Assembly: GCA_031282235.1 (NCBI GenBank)
Contig: JAITED010000130.1
Span: 1 to 27,257 of the forward strand
DNA: 27,257 bases
Source of the DNA: Propionibacteriaceae bacterium
GTDB taxonomy: Bacteria > Actinomycetota > Actinomycetes > Propionibacteriales > Propionibacteriaceae
Direction: 5' to 3'
The notes below the pieces were generated by a model. The model did no database searches and was not told where the DNA came from. It was given only the letters and a program-made list of their open reading frames with translations. Of the stretch, positions 7,724 through 16,766 are shown in pieces. Both the position numbers and the translations under genes were made by a program. Positions within the stretch are counted from its first letter, which is position 1; each line of letters starts with the position of its first letter.

Positions 7724-7752
7724 TTGACAACTGCTCGGGTACTGATTACCAT
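7724..7752 (+). promoter_or_regulatory. Promoter of the lipoprotein/MacAB-like operon
   Basis: A consensus -35 TTGACA (7724-7729) is followed after exactly 17 nt by TACCAT (7747-7752), a TAnnnT -10 box. It is the best promoter match in the window. Transcription would start near 7759, giving an unusually long leader of about 175 nt before the lipoprotein gene. Confidence 0.7.
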
Positions 7753-7761
7753 GCGGGTAAT
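7745..7761. promoter_or_regulatory. Palindromic operator candidate over the -10 box
   Basis: ATTACC (7745-7750) and GGTAAT (7756-7761) form a perfect inverted repeat with a 5-nt spacer. The element covers the -10 box and the predicted start point. A dimeric repressor bound here would block RNA polymerase. No regulator gene lies beside it in the window. Confidence 0.45.
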
Positions 7762-7782
7762 AGAACAGCGGAGGGTGGATGT

Positions 7783-7802
7783 GGGGGGTAGTTATACCCC
7801 CC
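7783..7802 (+). promoter_or_regulatory. Strong leader hairpin
   Basis: GGGGGGTA (7783-7790) and TACCCCCC (7795-7802) are perfectly complementary around a GTTA tetraloop. The hairpin lies about 25 nt into the predicted transcript. It is not followed by T residues. It may be an mRNA structure in the leader or, as DNA, a second regulator site. Confidence 0.5.
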
Positions 7803-7891
7803 CCGAAGTTACGACTCTTGCACGGTGTGTCGGGGCGCTCGTCCCTTTCGGGTGGTGTTTCGGCCTTAATTCAAAGGAAAGAGGCAGATAA

Positions 7892-7948
7892 ATGTTTAAG
7901 ATGCATCGTGCTTACTGCGAATGTGTGAGTTCCCCATGCGCGGCCTGA
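7892..7948 (+). CDS. Short Cys-containing upstream ORF (18 codons)
   Basis: ATG at 7892 has a clear ribosome site (AAAGGAAAGAGG, 7873-7884, 7 nt upstream). It opens an 18-residue frame, MFKMHRAYCECVSSPCAA, ending at TGA 7946-7948. It contains three Cys (9, 11, 16). It overlaps the first codons of the lipoprotein gene in a different frame, while the lipoprotein ATG (7936) has no ribosome site of its own. It is therefore a good candidate for a leader peptide that controls the operon by coupling or attenuation, or for a small peptide product. A sequence CCTT at 7864-7867 can pair with AAGG in the ribosome site, which could mask it. Function is inference. Confidence 0.45.
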   Translation: MFKMHRAYCECVSSPCAA

Positions 7949-8661
7949 GGGTTCTAACCTCTGCGTTGCTGGGCGCGTTGTTGTTGGGTGCCTGCGGGGT
8001 ATCCGGCGATGGCGCGCCCACGCCGTCTGATACGGCTACGGTAACGGACGAGTCTGGTTATGAGCAGTTCATGGAGGCAACGAAAGGGCTATTCGAACGC
8101 GCTTGGGAGAGGTCGCAGGCTGGTGAATATAAGCTGCTGTTTCCGGGACCGGAGATGCCGTTTCCTGAGACGGAGATTGTGCGGTTTGTTACTCTTTCTG
8201 AAAAGCCGGAGGCGTGGCGGGCTTGTATGGTGGAGGCTGGTTGGGATGTTTCGGTTAGCTCTGATGGTGGGATGACACCGCCTAGAGACCTTCCATATGA
8301 GCAGATGGATGCTTATCAGATGGCAAGTTACATCTGTCTGGCATCGTATCCGATAGACGCTAGGACGCAGCAACATAGTGCTGAGCAAGTCAAAATTCGG
8401 TATGACTACTTGGTTGAGACTCAGAAGCCGTGTTTGGAAAGCTATGGTATTCAAGTCTCTGAGCCGCCGTCGTGGGAGACGTATCGGGCAGGTTGGGTTT
8501 CTGATGGTCACGGTGGTCTAAGCCCCGACGGCGCGGGTAACTGGTCTCCGTATGAGTTTGTGCATGTGAGTGAGGATTTGTGGAACACGTTGAATGAAAA
8601 CTGTCCGCAGTCTCCGCCGGATGAGTTAATGTGGCCTGATGGTGTGCCCAATGGTGATTAA
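7936..8661 (+). CDS. Secreted lipoprotein, first gene of the MacAB-like operon
   Basis: This 241-residue protein starts with a lipoprotein signal peptide, MRGLRVLTSALLGALLLGAC, whose lipobox LGAC makes Cys20 the lipidation site. The mature part is polar and contains four further Cys (in RACMVEAGW, YICLASYP, KPCLESYG and NENCPQ), which could form two disulfides outside the membrane. I do not recognise a named domain. It is followed by an overlapping adaptor gene, then ATPase and permease, so it is probably an extracellular partner of that transporter. ATG 7936 is chosen because the signal peptide is complete from there; an in-frame ATG at 7921 adds five residues. Neither has a ribosome site, consistent with coupling to the short ORF before it. 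Confidence 0.75.
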   Translation: MRGLRVLTSALLGALLLGACGVSGDGAPTPSDTATVTDESGYEQFMEATKGLFERAWERSQAGEYKLLFPGPEMPFPETEIVRFVTLSEKPEAWRACMVEAGWDVSVSSDGGMTPPRDLPYEQMDAYQMASYICLASYPIDARTQQHSAEQVKIRYDYLVETQKPCLESYGIQVSEPPSWETYRAGWVSDGHGGLSPDGAGNWSPYEFVHVSEDLWNTLNENCPQSPPDELMWPDGVPNGD

Positions 8662-9766
8662 ACGCGAAAGTTTGGCGGTGTTGGAACCGGGCAAAACGGA
8701 TAAGCCTAGGGTTATGGGAGTGCTTCGGCGGCGGGTGTCGCTGCTTATCAATGTGGGTTTAGTGTTGGTGGCGTTGGGCGCTGGTTGGTGGGCGGGGCGG
8801 GTTACGTTGACTGGCTCTAATGAGGGTGGAGTGGAGGCTCCGCAGCAGGTTGTGGTTGAGGTTACGCAGGGGAGTGTTGGGCGTACCTTGGGGGTGGGGG
8901 TTACGGTGCGGCAACCGGTGGAGGTGGTGGCTACTAATACGCTTTACGGCATGGTGACTTTTGCTAGGGCGGCTGGCGAGGTGAATAACGGGGATGTGGT
9001 GTTTCAGGTGGCAGGGGCGCCGGTGCGCGTGGTAGCGGGAACGGTGCCGTTTTATCGGGGGTTGTCGTCTGGGGCGCGGGGCGCGGATGTGGCGCAGCTC
9101 AATGAAGCGTTGGTGGCGTTGGGGTATTTAGCTTCGGGTAATAATGGGGATTATTTTGGTACGGCTACGTATAACGCGGTACGGGCTTGGCAGCAGGCTT
9201 TGGGGGTGGAGCGCACTGGGGCGGTGCCGTTGGGGGAGGTGTTGGCGGTGCCGCAGTTGCCTACGGTTATCCGGTTGGGGGAGGCTATCCGTACTGGGCA
9301 GTTGGTGAGCGGTGGCGAGGCGGCGGTGTTGGCTAGCAGCGGGGCGCAGGAGTTTGCTTTGGTGCTTTCTTCCGACCAATCCAACACCATCACTAACGAT
9401 GTTGCGCTGCGGGTGTTTTTTGAGGATTTGGTGTGGGAGGCGCGTTCTGTTGGTTCACGGATGGACGCTAGTGGTTATACGGCGCGCATTCTGGCGGCTG
9501 TCGATGGTGGGGCGGTGTGCGGGGCAGATTGCGCCAGACTGCCTGCTGACGAGCAGTTATCGCTGCGGGCTGAGGCGATAGTTATCCCGGAGGTGAGTGG
9601 GGCTACGCTGCCCGTTGGCGCGGTGCGTACCGCAGCGGATGGGGGAACGTATGTACGGTTGGCTGACGGCACCGAGCGTGACATAAAAGTTTTGGGTTCC
9701 GGGCAGGGGATTGCTGTGGTGTCAGGTTTGGAAGTTGGCGAGCAAGTCATAGTTTATGGGGAGTGA
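8651..9766 (+). CDS. MacA-like membrane adaptor with peptidoglycan-binding domain
   Basis: About 371 residues. After a short cytoplasmic N-terminus there is one membrane helix (VSLLINVGLVLVALGAGWWAG). The extracellular part follows, with a peptidoglycan-binding type 1 domain (SSGARGADVAQLNEALVALGYL ... YFGTATYNAVRAWQQALGV) in the middle. The C-terminus (GTYVRLADGTERDIKVLGSGQGIAVVSGLEVGEQVIVYGE) is typical of MacA/HlyD-type adaptors. Such proteins pair with an FtsX-like permease and an ATPase, here encoded directly downstream. The start is ATG 8651 or ATG 8639; both overlap the end of the lipoprotein gene and neither has a strong ribosome site. Confidence 0.82.
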   Translation: MVIKRESLAVLEPGKTDKPRVMGVLRRRVSLLINVGLVLVALGAGWWAGRVTLTGSNEGGVEAPQQVVVEVTQGSVGRTLGVGVTVRQPVEVVATNTLYGMVTFARAAGEVNNGDVVFQVAGAPVRVVAGTVPFYRGLSSGARGADVAQLNEALVALGYLASGNNGDYFGTATYNAVRAWQQALGVERTGAVPLGEVLAVPQLPTVIRLGEAIRTGQLVSGGEAAVLASSGAQEFALVLSSDQSNTITNDVALRVFFEDLVWEARSVGSRMDASGYTARILAAVDGGAVCGADCARLPADEQLSLRAEAIVIPEVSGATLPVGAVRTAADGGTYVRLADGTERDIKVLGSGQGIAVVSGLEVGEQVIVYGE

Positions 9767-9772
9767 GCGGTT

Positions 9773-10408
9773 GTGTTGGCGGTCACCGAGCTGACGTTCT
9801 CTTATCGCCCCGGCGGTGAGGAGTTATTTGGCGCGTTGACTAGGGAGTTTTTGCCTGGCGCGGTTACGGCGCTCACTGGAGCATCGGGGCGAGGTAAATC
9901 CACGCTGTTGTATCTGTTGGGGTTGCTGTTGCGTCCGCGCACTGGGCAGGTGTTGATTGATGGGGTGGTTGCGTCGTCTCTGTCGGATGAGGAGTGTTCT
10001 GGGCTGCGGGCGACTCGTATTGGTTTCGTTTTTCAGGATGCCGCACTTGACCCGAGCCGTACCATTTTGGATGCCGTGGTGGAGCCAGCGTTGTACGCTG
10101 GAGCGACCATAACCGCAGTACGCCCCCGCGCTTTGCAGTTGTTGGATGAGTTTGGATTGGCACACCGCGCCACCCATCGCCCGGGGCAGATTTCTGGTGG
10201 GCAAGCGCAGCGTGTCGCCTTATGCCGTGCGTTAATCACCAACCCCAGTATCATTTTGGCTGATGAACCCACTGGTAACTTGGACATGGACAGTGCCGAG
10301 ATGGTGTTGAGCGCGCTAGTGGCTGCTAGCACGCAGGGGCGTACCGTAATCATCGCCACCCACAATGCATACGTGGTGGAACGCGCAGCTGATGTGGTGC
10401 AGTTATGA
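9773..10408 (+). CDS. ABC transporter ATP-binding protein, MacB/LolD type
   Basis: This 211-residue protein is one nucleotide-binding domain. It has Walker A GASGRGKST (36-44), a Q-loop in GFVFQDAALDPSRT, the signature ISGGQAQRVALCRAL, Walker B IILADEPTGNLD and an H-loop IATHN. The DEPTGNLD form is typical of ATPases that drive FtsX/MacB-type permeases, which transmit force across the membrane rather than moving small solutes through a pore. The start is GTG 9773, with GGGGAG at 9758-9763 inside the end of the adaptor gene. Its stop overlaps the permease start as ATGA. Confidence 0.92.
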   Translation: MLAVTELTFSYRPGGEELFGALTREFLPGAVTALTGASGRGKSTLLYLLGLLLRPRTGQVLIDGVVASSLSDEECSGLRATRIGFVFQDAALDPSRTILDAVVEPALYAGATITAVRPRALQLLDEFGLAHRATHRPGQISGGQAQRVALCRALITNPSIILADEPTGNLDMDSAEMVLSALVAASTQGRTVIIATHNAYVVERAADVVQL

Positions 10409-11493
10409 AACCGTTGATGTTGCTAAGAGAGGCTTGGGTTTCCACTTTTACCCGGGTGGTGCCTGCGGTGATGGTGGCGGTGTTGTGCGCGTCCATGTGT
10501 GCTACCACGTTGCTCACGGTGGGGCGTACCGCTAGCGCTGAGGCTGATGTGATGGCTCGTATGGAGCAGGCGGGTTCGTTGGAACTCGTTATCGGCGATA
10601 ACCGTAACGCTGGGCTGTTGAGCCCTACGGTGGTAAACAATGTGGCGGCGTTAGATGTGGTGGAGCGTGCGGTGGGGTTGGGTTCTGCAGTTGATGTGCG
10701 CTCCGGCACTCTCGCTGCTGGTGGTAATCGGGTGCCTGCTTGGGGGGTGGTGGGGGATATTACTGCGGTGGCTACCCTCATCGGGGGACGGTTCCCGTTG
10801 CCGGGGGAGGCGTTGGTTTCGCAGGCTGCTTTAGAGAAACTCGGCCACGATTATCCCACTGGGTATGTGACGCAGGGGAGTGTGGATTATCCGATTGTGG
10901 GGGTTTTTGTGGCGCGTGAACCGTTCAGTGATTTAGCTGCCGGTGTGGTGTTTGTTGCGGAGGTTGGCACTCCTGCGCATACGTTGCACGTCATCACGCA
11001 CACTGCGGCTGCTGCGGTGCTCACGCAGCGGTTGGTGTTGGCTATCGTGAGCGCTCCTAAACTGGAGGATTTAACTGTGCAATCCGCTACCGCATTAGCG
11101 GCGCTACAAGGCGAGATAGCGGGCGATTTCGGGTTGTTCGGTCGGCAATTGTTGCTGTTGGTTTTGGGGGCTGGTGCCCTCCTCACCGGTGTAGTGGTGT
11201 TGGCAGATGTGTTGTTGCGCCGCGCCGATTTGGGCAGGCGGCGCGCTTTGGGGGCTACCCGCCGTATTCTCATCGCGCTAGTGATGCTCCGCGCTCTAAT
11301 CGCCGCTTTGTTCGGAGTGGTGCTGGGTTCAGCAGCGTCCCTAATCGTACTAACGGTTTGGGATGTCAGTGTGCCTACTGTGTTCGTCATCGCCACCGTC
11401 GTCCTGACGTTACTAGCCGCTCTAGCCGCCGCTCTCGGCCCTGCCGTAAAAGCCGCCACCCTTGACCCAGTTACCGTATTGCGCACCCCTTAA
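10405..11493 (+). CDS. FtsX/MacB-like ABC permease
   Basis: This 362-residue protein has the MacB layout. One N-terminal helix (VVPAVMVAVLCASMCATTLLTVG) is followed by a large extracellular domain (about residues 45-240) and three C-terminal helices (LLLLVLGAGALLTGVVVLADVLL, ALIAALFGVVLGSAASLIVLTVW, TVFVIATVVLTLLAALAAALGPAV). RRRALGATRRIL and the ending KAATLDPVTVLRTP are hallmark FtsX-family sequences. It completes the lipoprotein-adaptor-ATPase-permease operon. Gram-positive systems of this kind often export or protect against antimicrobial peptides or act on the cell envelope; which applies here is unknown. Confidence 0.88.
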   Translation: MKPLMLLREAWVSTFTRVVPAVMVAVLCASMCATTLLTVGRTASAEADVMARMEQAGSLELVIGDNRNAGLLSPTVVNNVAALDVVERAVGLGSAVDVRSGTLAAGGNRVPAWGVVGDITAVATLIGGRFPLPGEALVSQAALEKLGHDYPTGYVTQGSVDYPIVGVFVAREPFSDLAAGVVFVAEVGTPAHTLHVITHTAAAAVLTQRLVLAIVSAPKLEDLTVQSATALAALQGEIAGDFGLFGRQLLLLVLGAGALLTGVVVLADVLLRRADLGRRRALGATRRILIALVMLRALIAALFGVVLGSAASLIVLTVWDVSVPTVFVIATVVLTLLAALAAALGPAVKAATLDPVTVLRTP

Positions 11494-11522
11494 GTAATAC
11501 GCACGCTCTGAGCCGCGCGGGT

Positions 11523-11552
11523 TTGGCGTTCGGGGTGGGCTTCTAGTAGAGT
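11523..11552 (+). promoter_or_regulatory. rplJL promoter
   Basis: TTGGCG (11523-11528) and TAGAGT (11547-11552) are separated by 18 nt and fit an actinobacterial housekeeping promoter. Transcription from about 11559 would produce the L10 leader described next. Confidence 0.55.
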
Positions 11553-11554
11553 CA

Positions 11555-11651
11555 GTGACCGCCAAAGACCGCCGGTAGTCGTAAGACTTTAAAGCCTTTA
11601 AGGGGCACCTGCGCAGGTACATGTGGTAGCTGCTTTTGAGTAGCGTTTTAG
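11555..11651 (+). promoter_or_regulatory. L10 leader RNA of the rplJL operon
   Basis: The sequence ACCGCCAAAGACCGCCGG near 11558 and the self-complementary CACCTGCGCAGGTAC near 11607 match the conserved parts of the ribosomal-protein L10 leader of actinobacteria. The L10(L12)4 complex binds this mRNA structure and lowers expression of its own operon when in excess. It ends in an intrinsic-terminator-like hairpin. Confidence 0.72.
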
Positions 11652-11680
11652 CCCCGTGCGCTTGCGCCGGGGTTTTCTTA
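11652..11680 (+). terminator. Attenuator-type terminator in the rplJ leader
   Basis: CCCCG-T-GCG pairs with CGC-CGGGG around a CTTG loop (11652-11672), and TTTTCTT follows. It stands 60 nt before the rplJ start and after the L10 leader structure. This suggests that L10 binding controls transcription through into rplJ, a transcription-attenuation reading of the leader. Confidence 0.65.
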
Positions 11681-11731
11681 TTTGTTTTATACCGGGACGG
11701 GCGGCGGCACCAAGATAAGTTAGGAGACCAA

Positions 11732-12397
11732 ATGGCGAGGCCCGACAAGGTCACCGCAGTCGAGTCGCTGACGAACGAGTTTTCGTCCAGCGCTGCGGCG
11801 GTGTTGACCGAGTATCGCGGTCTGAGCGTGAAGCACCTGAAAGAACTACGCAGGTCGCTAGGCTCAGACGCCAGCTATGCCGTTGCGAAAAACACCCTGA
11901 CCAAGCTCGCTGCCGAGAACGCTGGCATTGCGGGGCTGGACGATATTCTCGTCGGCCCCACCGCCATCGCGTTCATCAAAGGCGATGTGGCTACGGTCGC
12001 TAAAGGGCTACGCGATTTCGCAAAGGCTAACCCACTTCTGGTCATCAAAGGCGGCGTCATGGACGGGAAAGTCCTAGACGCTGACACCGTAAAGAAACTC
12101 GCCGACCTAGAGTCGCGCGAAGTGCTGCTCTCCAAGCTGGCCGGTGCCATGAAAGGCACCGCTCAGAAAGCCGTATCGCTGTTCGCCGCTCCGCTTACCC
12201 AAGCGGCGCAGTTGTTCGGCGCACTGCAGGAGAAACGCGCTGCCGGTGAAACACCAGATGCGACAGCGGAAGCTGTCACCCCAAGTGCTGACGCAACTGA
12301 TACGTCTGCACCCGATAACGCCGCCCCTGCGGCATCCGAGGCGTCCGATGTGGCCTCGGCTCCCCAAGACGTAGCTGTTGCTGCATCGAATGAATGA
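11732..12397 (+). CDS. rplJ: Ribosomal protein L10 with extended C-terminal tail
   Basis: L10 (uL10) anchors the L7/L12 stalk on the large ribosomal subunit. The body (MARPDKVTAVESLTNEF ... VLTEYRGLSVKHLKELRR ... AVAKNTLTKLA ... VGPTAIAF) is typical, and the L12-binding helix region (KLAGAMKGTAQKAVSLFAAPLTQAAQLFGALQEKR) is present. After about residue 170 comes a tail of some 50 residues rich in Ala, Asp, Ser, Thr and Pro, which most bacterial L10 lack. ATG 11732 is preceded by TTAGGAGACCAA, a good ribosome site. rplK and rplA are not upstream; an unrelated transporter operon is. Confidence 0.95.
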   Translation: MARPDKVTAVESLTNEFSSSAAAVLTEYRGLSVKHLKELRRSLGSDASYAVAKNTLTKLAAENAGIAGLDDILVGPTAIAFIKGDVATVAKGLRDFAKANPLLVIKGGVMDGKVLDADTVKKLADLESREVLLSKLAGAMKGTAQKAVSLFAAPLTQAAQLFGALQEKRAAGETPDATAEAVTPSADATDTSAPDNAAPAASEASDVASAPQDVAVAASNE

Positions 12398-12415
12398 GTG
12401 AAGGAAAAGAAAACT

Positions 12416-12811
12416 ATGGCTAAAAAGCTCACCACTGACGAGCTGCTTGAAGCTTTCAAGGAAATGACGCTGATTGAACTCTCCGAGTTCGTGAAGCTGT
12501 TTGAGGAAACCTTTGACGTGAAGGCTGCCGCTCCGGTGGCCGTCGCCGCCGCAGCTGCGCCTGCCGCCGCTGAGGAATCCGCCGAAGAAGAATCTTCCAA
12601 CGAGGTTGATGTCGTGCTAGAGGACGGCGGTGACAAGAAGATTCAGGTCATCAAGGTGGTACGCGAACTGGTTTCGGGTCTCGGCCTCAAAGAGGCGAAA
12701 GACCTCGTAGAAGCCGCTCCGAAGATTGTCATCGAACGCGCCACCAAAGAGGCTGCCGCCAAAGCCAAAGAGGCTCTGGAAGCCGCTGGCGCCAAAGTCA
12801 CCCTCAAGTAA
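12416..12811 (+). CDS. rplL: Ribosomal protein L7/L12
   Basis: This 131-residue stalk protein recruits translation factors. The N-terminal dimerisation helices (LTTDELLEAFKEMTLIELSEFVKLFEETFDV) are followed by an Ala/Pro/Glu-rich flexible hinge of about 30 residues. The factor-binding domain comes last, with KKIQVIKVVRELVSGLGLKEAKDLVEAAP. ATG 12416 has AAGGAAAAGA in front and begins 19 nt after the rplJ stop, so the two genes are co-transcribed. Confidence 0.96.
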   Translation: MAKKLTTDELLEAFKEMTLIELSEFVKLFEETFDVKAAAPVAVAAAAAPAAAEESAEEESSNEVDVVLEDGGDKKIQVIKVVRELVSGLGLKEAKDLVEAAPKIVIERATKEAAAKAKEALEAAGAKVTLK

Positions 12812-12846
12812 GGGCGAAACATCTCCTATTGGGAGAGATACGTACG

Positions 12847-12874
12847 GGAAGCCCCGCTGCAAAGCGGGGCTTCC
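12847..12874 (+). terminator. Hairpin terminator after rplL
   Basis: GGAAGCCCCGCT (12847-12858) and AGCGGGGCTTCC (12863-12874) form a perfect 12-bp stem around GCAA, 36 nt after the rplL stop. It lacks a clean T-run (TGCGTATAAAAG follows), so termination may be partial, with some readthrough into rpoBC. Confidence 0.65.
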
Positions 12875-12910
12875 TGCGTATAAAAGAGCAGGGCTTCCTG
12901 CGTATAAAAG
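12867..12910 (+). repeat. Tandem copy of the terminator right arm
   Basis: GGGCTTCCTGCGTATAAAAG occurs at 12867-12886 and again at 12891-12910, a 24-bp period. The second copy repeats the right arm of the terminator stem, so the left arm can pair with either copy. Confidence 0.8.
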
Positions 12911-12932
12911 CGTGACTGAACGCGCAAATCAT

Positions 12933-12960
12933 TTGATACCTACCAGTGGCGCGGTATGAT
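12933..12960 (+). promoter_or_regulatory. rpoB promoter, distal (P1)
   Basis: TTGATA (12933-12938) is followed after 16 nt by TATGAT (12955-12960). It lies directly after the rplL terminator and would give rpoB a leader of about 210 nt with its own control, separate from rplJL. Confidence 0.5.
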
Positions 12961-13061
12961 TCACTGTGACGGCACCCGTTAGGGCTTTTAACATGATTAC
13001 CGAAGTCGGGAGCCGAGATGCTGGCAGCGTTGCTAGGAGTGTCTGGGTTTGTGCGCGCGAG

Positions 13062-13090
13062 TTGCGCTCTGCGACTCACTGCGGTACTAT
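13062..13090 (+). promoter_or_regulatory. rpoB promoter, proximal (P2)
   Basis: TTGCGC (13062-13067), 17 nt, then TACTAT (13085-13090). The -10 is good and the -35 moderate. The 12961-13061 and 13091-13166 stretches hold no gene that I can support; they are leader sequence for rpoBC. Confidence 0.4.
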
Positions 13091-13179
13091 GGGCAGTTGT
13101 ACGTCTTGACCTTTCTGCGCCTTTTGGCGTGGGAGTGAAAGGTACGCCTTAGCCGCAAAGGCATTTGGAAGGATATATC

Positions 13180-16650
<3,471 letters not shown>

Positions 16651-16766
16651 TAAGGCTTTTAAGCCCCCCACAACTTAAAGAAGTAAGAAGTAACTGCAGC
16701 CGTTAGCTGTTCCGCAACTTAGGAACCCAAAAGGTAAACCGGGGAAGCGGAGGAGGAGAAATAGAA

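Noticed and set aside
7700..7891. 63-codon plus-strand frame in the transporter leader
   Set aside because: It starts upstream of the predicted transcription start, has no ribosome site, and its composition is not coding-like.
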